A stretch of 34,204 nucleotides of DNA from DAOUGC01 sp034429695 (GTDB lineage Bacteria > Chloroflexota > Anaerolineae > Anaerolineales > Anaerolineaceae), in contig DAOUGC010000112.1 in the NCBI GenBank assembly GCA_034429695.1, forward strand, positions 1-34,204, read 5' to 3'. Position numbers and translations under genes: made by a program. Positions 7,014-15,323 of the stretch are shown here, in pieces; the stretch's first letter is position 1, and every line of letters starts with the position of its first letter. The notes below the pieces were generated by a model. That model had not been told where the DNA came from. It was given only the letters and a program-made list of their open reading frames with translations, and searched no databases.

Positions 7014-9215
7014 CTACGACTTCTTGATGGTAAAAGCCTGCATCACGATTGAGACACCCAGCAGCAACAAACCAAGATTGGTGGAAAGTTTGCGCAGGAT
7101 AATCAACCAATCCTGGGTGGTCGCCGGGTCAGCACCGGTAACAGGGATGAGGATGGCGCTATCCGTGACCGGAGCCGGCAGCGCGCCGGTGACCGCGATG
7201 GGCAACTCGCCGCCAATGGCGGGTGGTTCACCGGGGTCGCCAGGATCACCGGGATCACCCGGATCGCCAGGATCGCCAGGATCGCCAGGATCCTCGGGAT
7301 CATCAGGATCCTCGGGATCGTCGGGGTCGTCGCCGCCAATGCTGCACCCACCGATGAGCTCGCTATCCATCGAGATGGTCTGCATTTGACCCATGCCATC
7401 ATTATAGAAGACCTGCATGTTATGCACGGCGAGGGTGGTGTTCACCAACAACAGGGTGGTCTGACTGGGTACTGAGATATTGCTTGGAGCACCGTCATCC
7501 AGACTATAAGAGATGGGCAGGGTGGTGTCATTCGGGTTGTAGACGGTCCAATCCATACCCTGACCAGGGCAAAGATAGGCAAGCGTGGGGGCCAAAACCG
7601 TGGGTGGGGTTTCGCATCTCATCCAATCCACCCAGTAGTAATCCAAACCAGCGCCTTTGCTGATGGGATCGCCGTTTTCATCCAGAAGGATGGCGCCGAA
7701 GTGGGTCTCAACCACATCTCCATCATCCACGCCGTCAGTGTAGAATGACGGATCCACACCCGGCCAACCACCACTCCATGAATAGGTGTCGCCATTGGTA
7801 TACGGCCCGCTGGTTTCATACAACGGCGCTGTGGCAATTTCAGGCGGATTCACAATACGATATTCTGTTTTCAGCCAAACCTGTTCACCCGGCGGAGTGG
7901 TAATGGTCACCGTCACGGTGTGGGTGGTGGGGGCAAACTGGCAGGGCAAACCGGTATCACCAATGGTGAACTCAACCTTGTACTCACCAACCGGTGGTGG
8001 TGGCGAGCAGAGATCCTCGGCAGCCGTATCGCTCACCGTCTTTGCCACGTTATCGTTGGAGAGAAAAGTAATGCTCATCGTGTCGCCGCCCACACCGGTG
8101 GTGGGAATAACCACGGTGGTTCCAGCCGGCACATTCACATCCGAACCTGTCTGTGATCCCAGGCTCCAGTCAAATTCCAAATCAAAGGCGTTGGGATTGT
8201 AAACCTTCCACTGAACCGCGAAATCAGCGCATTCGCTGGTCAAATTGAGATCCAGGACATTCAGGGCGGCTGTGCAGGTCTCAGGTACATTGATCCCGTT
8301 TGATCTCACCTCGCCCTGTCCGGGATGACCTTCTTCCTGGTCAAGGATGAACCAGTACTCTCCCGGACCATTGACCGGGGTGGCCTGTAAAGTCACATGC
8401 TCACCCGTACCAAGCGGGCCAACCTCGCCACCCACTCCAGACACCTCAACGGCGCTGCTATAACCACTGGTGGAAAACATCAATTTCCAGCCGACCTTGT
8501 TGACCATCGGGTTGCAGTCGTCGCAATTCTTGAATTCTGCCCAGATCTGGTTGCAGTCTCCACCAGCGCCAACGGTAACCACGGAACTGCCAGTTACATT
8601 GCCATTATCTGCACCAACCGCTTTATTCTTGCACTCGTCAAGCTTCTTGTTTTCATCAAGAGTGCAATCAACGGTTAATAGTTCCTCTGGCTGGCACTCT
8701 TCCAAATTTGCGTTTTCTTCCAGTGAACAGTCAACCTCCCCACCATCGCCTCCTTCCTGGCACTCAGGCAATTCGGCGTTCTCGGTCAGGCTGCAATCCA
8801 CTGGTTCTGGTTCCGGATCTTGAGGTTGACATTCCGGTAGCCCGGCATTCTCCGACAGGCTGCAATCCACCGGTTCTGGCTCCGGATCCTGAGGTTGACA
8901 TTCCGGTAGCCCGGCATTCTCCGACAGGCTGCAATCCACCGGTTCTGGATCAGGGTCAGGATCTGAGGGCTGACATTCTTCCAATCCGGCATTGGCTGGG
9001 TCCTCACAATCAACCTCGCCGTCCTTGTCCTTTTCTTTATCCTTGTCCTTGCACTGCGGCAGTTCGGCATTTGCCGGATCTTCACAATCCACCTGAACGG
9101 CGGATACCGGTTGTGCCACCAGGGACAAAATCATACCGGTCAATAAAAAAACAATGGAAAAACTGAACATTAATTTGGAGATTGCCCGGAAAAAACCACC
9201 ACGAGGCTTGAACAT
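7014..9215 (-). CDS. Secreted surface protein with C-x10-C repeats and IPVTG anchor
   Basis: The 733-residue protein is built for sortase attachment. Residues 1-39 are a signal peptide (hydrophobic core about 20-34, likely cleavage after PVSA). Residues 42-195 hold seven units of the form VDC-x10-C with cysteine pairs at 44/55, 70/81, 95/106, 118/129, 141/152, 163/174 and 184/195, joined by acidic or Pro linkers. Beta-rich, Ig-like-looking sequence follows (about 210-625), then a Gly-Asp-Pro repeat stalk (about 628-667). The C-terminus carries IPVTG at 690-694, a hydrophobic segment and a KKS tail, the layout of a sorting signal. I choose the ATG at 9215 because GGAGG sits 5 nt upstream; a longer frame from 9242 has no properly spaced RBS. 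It is probably the substrate of the neighbouring sortase. The binding function is unknown. Confidence 0.85.
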   Translation of the reverse strand: MFKPRGGFFRAISKLMFSFSIVFLLTGMILSLVAQPVSAVQVDCEDPANAELPQCKDKDKEKDKDGEVDCEDPANAGLEECQPSDPDPDPEPVDCSLSENAGLPECQPQDPEPEPVDCSLSENAGLPECQPQDPEPEPVDCSLTENAELPECQEGGDGGEVDCSLEENANLEECQPEELLTVDCTLDENKKLDECKNKAVGADNGNVTGSSVVTVGAGGDCNQIWAEFKNCDDCNPMVNKVGWKLMFSTSGYSSAVEVSGVGGEVGPLGTGEHVTLQATPVNGPGEYWFILDQEEGHPGQGEVRSNGINVPETCTAALNVLDLNLTSECADFAVQWKVYNPNAFDLEFDWSLGSQTGSDVNVPAGTTVVIPTTGVGGDTMSITFLSNDNVAKTVSDTAAEDLCSPPPPVGEYKVEFTIGDTGLPCQFAPTTHTVTVTITTPPGEQVWLKTEYRIVNPPEIATAPLYETSGPYTNGDTYSWSGGWPGVDPSFYTDGVDDGDVVETHFGAILLDENGDPISKGAGLDYYWVDWMRCETPPTVLAPTLAYLCPGQGMDWTVYNPNDTTLPISYSLDDGAPSNISVPSQTTLLLVNTTLAVHNMQVFYNDGMGQMQTISMDSELIGGCSIGGDDPDDPEDPDDPEDPGDPGDPGDPGDPGDPGDPGEPPAIGGELPIAVTGALPAPVTDSAILIPVTGADPATTQDWLIILRKLSTNLGLLLLGVSIVMQAFTIKKS
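7229..7332 (-). repeat. 9-bp tandem repeat encoding the Gly-Asp-Pro stalk
   Basis: About eleven units of a 9-bp repeat resembling GATCGCCAG (plus-strand reading) encode PGD/DPE tripeptides within the surface-protein gene. Such low-complexity stalks usually span the cell wall. The repeat number is likely to vary by slippage. Confidence 0.8.
8822..8959 (-). repeat. Two near-identical 69-bp direct repeats
   Basis: The units starting at 8822 and 8891 are almost identical at the DNA level and each encode 23 residues of the VDC-x10-C module. More diverged units lie on both sides. This suggests recent unit duplication within the gene. Confidence 0.8.
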
Positions 9216-9297
9216 GCTTCCCTCCATTCTCCTGAACACCAAGAACCTGCTATAGATTCGGACGACTGCTTACCACAATATTCTGCCGTCCTTAAAC

Positions 9298-9396
9298 AAA
9301 GAAACCGACCTTATGGGCCGGTTTCGCTACTGGGCTCCCCGTGCGCCGTCAGCACATACTGACAAGCGACCAATAAACGCACGGTTCATCGCCTCC
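9298..9396 (-). ncRNA. Structured leader RNA, copy B (upstream of the surface-protein gene)
   Basis: On the minus strand it has the same ordered blocks as copy A: GGCGATGAACCGT, TGGTCGCTTG, ACGGGGAGCC, then AGTAGCGAAACCGGCC. The outer stem here is CCGTGCG/CGCACGG and the inner stem GTCAG/CTGAC, different in sequence from copy A but pairing in the same place. The final hairpin GAAACCG/CGGTTTC is followed by TTTG rather than a long T-run, so the terminator function is weaker. It ends about 80 nt before the surface-protein start codon, in its leader. Confidence 0.65.
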
Positions 9397-9662
9397 GATG
9401 AGACAGGGTTTGACATTTCCCTACAAAATCATTGTCGCGCCCAACTAAGTTAGAAAAGGTTCAATAATTGGTAATATCTTGGTTATAATTCATACCAATT
9501 ATGTATTAATTAGGGTAACTGCATTATAGAAGATTCAAATGCAAGAGTCAATAGGGTGATATGAAGTAGATAACCTTTTTTTCGAAACTTACTAACCGTT
9601 TATTACCAAATCGTTAGTTTGTCAGGTCTACCTCAACAAAAAGCTAGGAGAAAATTTTTAAT
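9397..9662. other. AT-rich intergenic region with no gene
   Basis: No credible reading frame is present. The region is much richer in A and T than its surroundings. It contains scattered TTACCAA/TTGGTAA heptamers (about 9467 and 9604) and an imperfect dyad (ACTAAC 9591-9596, GTTAGT 9613-9618). It should contain the promoter of the surface-protein gene, but I cannot pick a convincing -35/-10 pair. Confidence 0.5.
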
Positions 9663-9689
9663 AATTCCCCGCCGGTGGTGGGGAATTTT
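9663..9689. terminator. Terminator-like hairpin after the FAH-family gene
   Basis: The stem AATTCCCC (9663-9670) pairs with GGGGAATT (9680-9687) around a 9-nt loop, with T-rich sequence on both sides. It lies 45 bases downstream of the minus-strand gene ending at 9732. Confidence 0.55.
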
Positions 9690-9731
9690 GACACATTCAT
9701 GAAAAGTCCTGGGAGATCTGATGGTGATGAA

Positions 9732-10508
9732 TTATCTGGCTGGAATCGGTTCAAGTACAACCGCATTGGTCAGTGTGCCCAGCCCATCAATGCTGATCTC
9801 CACGCGATCCCCTGCCTTTAGTCCACCCACACCGGCAGGCGTCCCGGTTAAAAGCATGTCACCGGGGTTCAACGTCATGATGGATGAGGCAAATGCAATC
9901 AATTGCGGAATGCTGAAGATCATCTCACGCGTTGATGCCATCTGGCGCATCTCGTCATTCACCCTGCAGGTCACCAGTGCATCTGAATAATCAAATTCGG
10001 TGTCAATCCATGGGCCAATCGGGCAGAATGTATCAAAACCTTTGCCGCGCGTCCACTGGCCATCACGACGCTGCAAATCACGGGCAGTGACATCGTTGGC
10101 GATGGTAAAGCCAAGCACATACTGCATGGCATCCTCCGCTGCGATCCAGCGTCCGGCGCGCCCCATGACGACTGCCAGTTCGGCTTCGTGTTCCACCTGT
10201 TGAGATTGGGGCGGCAGGCGAATGGGATCATTGGGGCCAATAATGGTGGATGGCGGTTTCAAAAACAGCAGCGGCAGGTCGGGTATTTCCACGCCGTGTT
10301 CCCTGGCGTGTTCGGCGTAGTTCCTTCCCACACATATGATCTTTCCCGGCAGGATCGGCGGCAGCAAACGCACCCGTTCCAGGGGAATGTCGGCATTCAG
10401 GCGGCGAAAATCCTCCAGGGGTGAGCCTTCCAGCGGCCCCACCTGATCTTCAAATACCCAGCCATATTGAGGCGCCTGGTTGATTGCCTGATAGCGAACG
10501 ATGCGCAT
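9732..10508 (-). CDS. Fumarylacetoacetate hydrolase family protein
   Basis: The 258-residue protein is a member of the FAH superfamily (acylpyruvases, oxaloacetate decarboxylases, 2-hydroxyhepta-diene-dioate isomerases), which use Mg to cleave or isomerise beta-keto acids. Seen are the start of the catalytic domain (GKIICVGRNYAEHAREHG), the metal-binding acidic residues in VEHEAELAVVMG and IANDVTARDLQRRDGQW, the segment KGFDTFCPIGPWI and the terminal motif GDMLLTGTPAGVGGLKAGD. A short N-terminal domain precedes these. The RBS GGAGG is 6 nt before the ATG. It stands alone, so its exact substrate cannot be inferred from neighbours. Confidence 0.92.
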   Translation of the reverse strand: MRIVRYQAINQAPQYGWVFEDQVGPLEGSPLEDFRRLNADIPLERVRLLPPILPGKIICVGRNYAEHAREHGVEIPDLPLLFLKPPSTIIGPNDPIRLPPQSQQVEHEAELAVVMGRAGRWIAAEDAMQYVLGFTIANDVTARDLQRRDGQWTRGKGFDTFCPIGPWIDTEFDYSDALVTCRVNDEMRQMASTREMIFSIPQLIAFASSIMTLNPGDMLLTGTPAGVGGLKAGDRVEISIDGLGTLTNAVVLEPIPAR

Positions 10509-10544
10509 GCATACCCTCCAAGGTGGTTGTGTTTGCCGCTACGA

Positions 10545-10575
10545 TTGTACCATTTTGAAGGGTTTCGGGTATAAT
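10545..10575 (+). promoter_or_regulatory. Promoter of tRNA-Val
   Basis: A perfect TATAAT at 10570-10575 lies 10 nt before the tRNA. A -35-like TTGTAC at 10545-10550 is 19 nt further upstream. Confidence 0.55.
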
Positions 10576-10585
10576 AACAGCGTTC

Positions 10586-10659
10586 GGGCGGGTAGCTCAG
10601 TTGGTTAGAGCACATCTCTTACACAGATGTGGTCGCAGGTTCGAGTCCTGTTCCGCCCA
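10586..10659 (+). tRNA. tRNA-Val (anticodon UAC)
   Basis: A full 74-nt cloverleaf is visible: acceptor GGGCGGG/TCCGCCC, D arm with AGCTCAGTTGGTTAGAGC, anticodon stem CATCT/AGATG with loop CTTACAC, and T arm GCAGG-TTCGAGT-CCTGT. The anticodon TAC reads valine codons. The discriminator is A; CCA is not encoded. Confidence 0.96.
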
Positions 10660-10688
10660 CTTCCACATCCATGCAGACTTACCCAGAT

Positions 10689-10761
10689 GTCGGCTTTGGC
10701 AAACAACGCCAAAGCTTTGTTGAATACACCAAAGCCCTTGGCTAACAATGCCAAAGCCGAC
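10689..10761. repeat. Long inverted repeat downstream of tRNA-Val
   Basis: GTCGGCTTTGGCA (10689-10701) is perfectly complementary to 10749-10761. The 47-nt loop contains further copies of GCCAAAGC and its complement and a palindrome CAAAGCTTTG, so several alternative hairpins are possible. No T-run follows, so it is not a standard terminator. Confidence 0.65.
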
Positions 10762-10789
10762 GGTTTGTTACGGCTACCTGCGCGAGATC

Positions 10790-11524
10790 CTACTCCTCGG
10801 GGGGCGGCGGACCGTCAAATCCCTGCGATCTGGCCCATGCATCAATTGCCTCGTACCAGCTCTGGTTGGGCGGCGGCGGAGGGTTGACCCCGGCGTAGCG
10901 ATACACTGCCTGTTCATCCCCGTTCCAGCGGTCGTAGTCCATCTGGCGGCTCTCCACGCCAATCGGCGCACCGTGGGACGTGGTCTGATGGATCAGCCAT
11001 TTTGTCACCCCTTTGGGCAACGGAGGTGGGCCAGGATGCTCATCCGCCGTGTTGAGATAGATTGCCAGCCACCAATCATACTGGTTCAGCCAGGTGGCCC
11101 CAGCCATGTACACATCGGTCCAGATCTTGCGGCTGTACAGGATCGGTTTTCTGCCAGTCCGCGCTTCGATCAATTGCGCCTGCGCCAGGATGTTATTGGC
11201 GATGGTACGCGCGCTCTGCCCGTGATCCAGTTCACAATCCAGCACCAACGGCAGCTCACCAGTGTCATTTCCGACCATTCCGAGAAAATTATCAATCTGC
11301 CGCTGCGGATTTTCACCCGGGTAGACCACATGATATGCCATGCGCAGGATACCCACCCGTTTTGCTTCTGCCCAGTTACGTGTAAACCAGCTATCGCGGT
11401 ATCCCCAGCTCACCGTGGCGCGGATGCCCGCAAATACCACTTTGGGCCGGTGCGCTGCCACAACATCCCAGTTCATCTGCCCTTGATAGCGGCTGACATC
11501 GATTCCAAATGCGCGTTCTGCCAT
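10790..11524 (-). CDS. GH25-type lysozyme-like glycoside hydrolase
   Basis: The 244-residue protein fits the GH25 (Chalaropsis-type) muramidase fold, which cuts the bond between N-acetylmuramic acid and N-acetylglucosamine in peptidoglycan. Seen are the first strand (AFGIDVSRYQGQMNWD, with D9), the catalytic strand (ELPLVLDCELD, with D96 and E98), the motif PILYSRKIWTD and the late strand WWLAIYLN. There is no signal peptide. A Pro-rich linker (PPPPPNQSW) and a short tail ending PPPPEE follow the domain. Absence of a signal peptide suggests a phage-type lysin or non-classical export. A TATAAT box lies on the minus strand at 11583-11578. No phage genes are nearby. Confidence 0.8.
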   Translation of the reverse strand: MAERAFGIDVSRYQGQMNWDVVAAHRPKVVFAGIRATVSWGYRDSWFTRNWAEAKRVGILRMAYHVVYPGENPQRQIDNFLGMVGNDTGELPLVLDCELDHGQSARTIANNILAQAQLIEARTGRKPILYSRKIWTDVYMAGATWLNQYDWWLAIYLNTADEHPGPPPLPKGVTKWLIHQTTSHGAPIGVESRQMDYDRWNGDEQAVYRYAGVNPPPPPNQSWYEAIDAWARSQGFDGPPPPEE

Positions 11525-11614
11525 GTTGACCCCTTTCCCCCGGCTATTTCAAAGTATGGTTAATCCCCCACGGTTTTATTATATACAAATATGGTAATAA
11601 ATAAACCGCTTCTT

Positions 11615-12799
11615 CTAGAAATCGCCCTGCATGGAACGCGCATACCCGGTCAATTCGGCGTACCCCACCCCGTTGATGGTCTTTCCCCCCCGGCTGCCTG
11701 TCAGGGTGACAGCGCCTTCCCAGTAGATAAACGAAAGTTGCAGTTCCTGATCCGCCAGCGCCGGGGTAACACCCAGTTCCAAATCATACCCTGGAACCTT
11801 AATCAACCAGCCAGCCGGATACTGCGCTCCACTGGTTGGGCTGACCCACGTATTCAGCACCTCAATCGAAAAGTCATCCCGTTGCAAGGAAATCGAACTG
11901 CCGTCCGGCTCAATCAGAATTCCACGCGAGAACTCATCCAGGCTGCCATCGGCTTTACGCAGGGTGTACACCATCAGTTCTGTATCATCATCCAATTGCA
12001 ATGCAAACCAGTCCCACCCCACCTGATCAGCACCCAATGCACTGGTGGAATACTCGTGATCCATCCACGCACTGCCGCTGACTTCAACCGGTGTGCCGTT
12101 CACGGAAATGCTCCCCGCCGCCTGCAACCGTGTCAGGCTGTAATAAATGGATGCATTGCCAGCTTGGGGCCCCTTCTGTGAATAGCCCTGCACACCCTGC
12201 AACACCGGCGCTTTCAGTGAGGACAAATCCAATTCCAGGTGCACGCCGTCCTGTTGCGCAATGATCTGAAAATCATCCGACCCGGTCTGCTTGAACTCCC
12301 AGTCATGCAGCCAGACCCGGGCGCCGTAAAAACCGCGGGCAGCGTCAACTCCATCCGCATCCTGGATCTCTGCCCCCGCCAGACCCGCCGCCCCGCGCTC
12401 CAGGCGCTCAAACGCTTTGAATTCTCGCGCGCCGATGTCGGTGACTGCAAAATGCGCCAAATACACCTGGTCAGCCGCCCAGCCGGATGCCCTTGATGGC
12501 TCATTTCCCAGCGGTAATGCCCTGCGAAAAAAGGTCAACTGAAACCCGTACGCATGTCCCATCGCATCACGCAGATTACCGGTGAAATACCACCACTCGA
12601 TCTGATAGGCGGGGTGCGCCGCATGATCACGCGGAAACTCCAGCGGAACAGGCGCAGTGACCCGCTCGAAGTTCTCGGATGCTGCCGGCAACCCCTGCAA
12701 AACCGGGGTGGAGGGGGTTTGGTTTTGGCAACCGGCAACCGACAACCCGGGCAGCAATAGGATCAAGCCCATCATCATGAGTTTCACCCATCTACTCAT
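11615..12799 (-). CDS. AttH/CrtC-like lipocalin lipoprotein
   Basis: The 394-residue protein has a signal peptide with a lipobox (SVAGC, Cys24), so it is a probable lipoprotein. The mature part starts FPRDHAAHPAYQIEWWYFTGNL, the hallmark of the CrtC/AttH family (two lipocalin-like barrels), followed by GFQLTFFRR, WMDHEYSTSALG and WDWFALQL. In other bacteria this family occurs beside FtsX-type ABC transporters (attEFGH), which is the arrangement here. CrtC itself hydrates carotenoids, but the att-associated members probably carry or process a lipid. Its start overlaps the permease gene by 8 bases. Confidence 0.88.
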   Translation of the reverse strand: MSRWVKLMMMGLILLLPGLSVAGCQNQTPSTPVLQGLPAASENFERVTAPVPLEFPRDHAAHPAYQIEWWYFTGNLRDAMGHAYGFQLTFFRRALPLGNEPSRASGWAADQVYLAHFAVTDIGAREFKAFERLERGAAGLAGAEIQDADGVDAARGFYGARVWLHDWEFKQTGSDDFQIIAQQDGVHLELDLSSLKAPVLQGVQGYSQKGPQAGNASIYYSLTRLQAAGSISVNGTPVEVSGSAWMDHEYSTSALGADQVGWDWFALQLDDDTELMVYTLRKADGSLDEFSRGILIEPDGSSISLQRDDFSIEVLNTWVSPTSGAQYPAGWLIKVPGYDLELGVTPALADQELQLSFIYWEGAVTLTGSRGGKTINGVGYAELTGYARSMQGDF

Positions 12800-15323
12800 A
12801 GCGGATCACCTCAACCGCCGGCTTGGTTGACATGCGCCAGGCCGGATATACCCCCGCCATCAAAGCCGCGATCATTGCCACGACCAGCGCCTGCAAAAAA
12901 GCCATTGGATTGGCAGAAAATTGAATGGTCCACCCAAAAGAGCGCTGGTTGATCACGTTGATCAAGATCAACGCCAGCGCATAACCGGTTGGTGCTGCCA
13001 GTAATCCAGCGGCCAGACCCATCAACCCGGTCTCCAGCATCACCAGCCGCCACAACTGCCTGCCGGTCAACCCGAGCGCCCGCAAAATGCCGGTCTCGCG
13101 TTGTTTTTCCATTTGCTGCAGCAATAATGTGTTCAGCACCCCAATGAATGCCACCAGGGTTGCCAGAATCCTCAAGGCTGCCGTGATGGCAAATGTGCGG
13201 TCAAATACCTGCATCACATCCTCCCGCAAGGTACGGTTTGCCCGCACCAGCAGGTTTTGCCTCCCGGCTGTGGCTTCACGCACCTGCAATGCCACTTCAT
13301 CCGGTGAGCCGTGTTCATCCAATCGCAACCCGATGGAGGTGATTTGATCATCACCCCAGATGTCACGATACAAATCCAGGTCCATCAACAGGTGTCCCTG
13401 CGATGAAGCATAATCGTAAAATACACCGTGTACCGGAAAAATCCGCCAGCCATCCGGTGTCAACAGACGGATTTCACCACCCGGGGTCAGCAATCCCAGC
13501 CGGCGCGCCAGCGGCTCGCTTACCAACACAGCCCCGGCCTGCATCGCGGCTCTAACCCCTCCCGGTTGGCGGCTGAGAAAAACACGTTCCTGTTCAAGGC
13601 GCAAATTGTCTGAGGCAAACACCTGCACCACCCCCTGGGCAGCTTCCAGTTCCACCGCCCTGAGCTGATCGACGCGCTCCACCCCGGGTATCTTACCCAC
13701 AATATCCACCACCCCCGGCTCGATCGGCGCGGATGGCGTTGTACCGGTGAAAACCGGGGTGGAAATATAAACGTCGGATTGCAGGGTGGCTTCCAGCCAC
13801 AATACCACTGTGCTGCGAAAACTATCGATCATCACCCCCACCCCAATACTGACCGCAACCGCCACCATCAGGGCAGCCACCGCCACCGCTGTTCTGGACA
13901 GCGAGTTGATCAAACTGCGCGGCGCCATGCGCCCCAGAAAACCGAACATTCTCCCCAACAAGGGGCGCAATACATTCATCAAAGTCACCAACGCCAGTGA
14001 TGCCAGCAGGGCAAAACCAAGCACCACCAGAAACGCGCCCGCAAAACCACCCACCAAACCCAGACCCGGAAACAACAGCAACGCCGGACCAGCCAGAAGC
14101 GAAAAAGCCCCAACCAACCCGAGCCGCAGGCTGCCCTGACGGGTGGCGACTTCCAGCACCGAGCGCTGCAAAGCGAGTTGCGGCGGTGACAACGCAGCCT
14201 CACGGGCGGGCAAGGCAGCCGCCAGCAAGGATGCCATCATACCCACCAAAAAACCGCGCAGCAGGCTGTCCAGAGGCAGCGCCACCGAGCGCACCGTACT
14301 GGTGAAATACAGGTCATTGACCGTCTGGGATACCATGGCCACCGTTTGCCTGCCCAGCAAGACCCCCAACCCCACACCCAGGATTGACCCAAGCAGACCC
14401 ACCACGGCAGCTTCCACCAGCACCAATCCGAATACTTCACGTCTGGTCACTCCCAGGCAGCGCAAAGCCCCAAACAACTCCCTGCGTTGAACCACAGCAA
14501 AGGTCATGGTGTTGTAGATCAGGAACAGGCCAACCACCAGCGCCAGCAGACTGAGCGCGGTCAGATTCAAACGAAACGCCGCGGTCATGTCAGCCAGCGA
14601 GCCCTGCCTGGCCTGGATCACGTCCAGCTTAAAGCCGGTGGGCAGCCATGCTTCCACGCGCTGCACCTCACCCTGGGAAAGGATCAGGTCAATGCCGTCC
14701 AGCCAGCCGCTCCGTCCGCTCAGTTCCTGAACCGTGGCAATGTCAGCCAGCAGCACCCCTTCCAGCCCACGGCGGGTCAGGTCATCGGATGGGTCCATGA
14801 TCCCTGCCACCATTCCTTCCTTTTCCAGCCCACCCTGTTGCACATGGATGAGATCACCAGGCGAAAGGTCATAGCGTTCAGCCGTCTGACGGGTGATTAA
14901 TACCGCACCCGGCCGGGTCAGAAAAGTGGTGAGTTGATCCAGCGGCAAACTGGACGCCGGACCAAAATAAGCGCGAAAGGGTTGATCAGAAAATGGGTCA
15001 ATACCGGTCAGGTTAAATTGCAATCCGCCGGCTTCCGGCACGGATACAAAAGTACTAATCTGAGGGGTTGCCTGGCGCGCCACCCCTTCAATACGCAAAC
15101 GGGCGTACAACTCATCGGGGACCCCCTGGGCGCCTCCGCTGATGCGGTGGGTTGCCCGTCCGGTGATCGACTGGCTGCTCAGTTCAAATGCCTGCCGGGC
15201 GGATGCGTTGGCAAGGTCAATGGACACCATTACTGCCACACCCAGGGCAATCCCGATCACCATGAAGATCGATTGCCAGGGGTGGCGGATCAGATATCGC
15301 AGCGAAAACCGAACCACCATCAT
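12792..15323 (-). CDS. ABC transporter permease, FtsX/LolC-type with two FtsX domains
   Basis: This large permease (843 residues from the chosen start) has an N-terminal helix (YLIRHPWQSIFMVIGIALGVAVMVSI), a large periplasmic domain, a first FtsX core (about residues 255-385), a second set of helices, another extracytoplasmic domain and a C-terminal FtsX core (about 720-843, with ALGLTGRQLWRLVMLETGLMG). This is the layout of attachment or lipoprotein-release exporters. The frame is open from 15335, but I prefer the ATG at 15323, which overlaps the ATPase stop as ATGA. With the ATPase and the AttH-like lipoprotein it forms an operon predicted to move a lipid or lipoprotein across the envelope. 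Confidence 0.9.
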   Translation of the reverse strand: MMVVRFSLRYLIRHPWQSIFMVIGIALGVAVMVSIDLANASARQAFELSSQSITGRATHRISGGAQGVPDELYARLRIEGVARQATPQISTFVSVPEAGGLQFNLTGIDPFSDQPFRAYFGPASSLPLDQLTTFLTRPGAVLITRQTAERYDLSPGDLIHVQQGGLEKEGMVAGIMDPSDDLTRRGLEGVLLADIATVQELSGRSGWLDGIDLILSQGEVQRVEAWLPTGFKLDVIQARQGSLADMTAAFRLNLTALSLLALVVGLFLIYNTMTFAVVQRRELFGALRCLGVTRREVFGLVLVEAAVVGLLGSILGVGLGVLLGRQTVAMVSQTVNDLYFTSTVRSVALPLDSLLRGFLVGMMASLLAAALPAREAALSPPQLALQRSVLEVATRQGSLRLGLVGAFSLLAGPALLLFPGLGLVGGFAGAFLVVLGFALLASLALVTLMNVLRPLLGRMFGFLGRMAPRSLINSLSRTAVAVAALMVAVAVSIGVGVMIDSFRSTVVLWLEATLQSDVYISTPVFTGTTPSAPIEPGVVDIVGKIPGVERVDQLRAVELEAAQGVVQVFASDNLRLEQERVFLSRQPGGVRAAMQAGAVLVSEPLARRLGLLTPGGEIRLLTPDGWRIFPVHGVFYDYASSQGHLLMDLDLYRDIWGDDQITSIGLRLDEHGSPDEVALQVREATAGRQNLLVRANRTLREDVMQVFDRTFAITAALRILATLVAFIGVLNTLLLQQMEKQRETGILRALGLTGRQLWRLVMLETGLMGLAAGLLAAPTGYALALILINVINQRSFGWTIQFSANPMAFLQALVVAMIAALMAGVYPAWRMSTKPAVEVIRYE

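Noticed and set aside
7229..7332. Short regular repeats suggesting a CRISPR array
   Set aside because: The period is 9 bp, in frame with a coding sequence, and there are no spacers. No cas genes are in the window.
7024..7389. Plus-strand frame of Pro-Gly-Ser repeats opposite the surface-protein stalk
   Set aside because: It is the antisense reading of the 9-bp repeat that encodes the Gly-Asp-Pro stalk. No RBS or start signal supports it.
4256..9615. TTACCAA/TTGGTAA heptamers shared by the intergenic regions of the sortase locus
   Set aside because: Copies also occur inside unrelated genes (about 5440, 13526 and 25654), close to the number expected by chance, so I do not claim a regulator site.
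12811..14490. Several long frames on both strands inside the FtsX permease gene
   Set aside because: They are shadows of a GC-rich gene whose own frame has clear domain structure and translational coupling to both neighbours.
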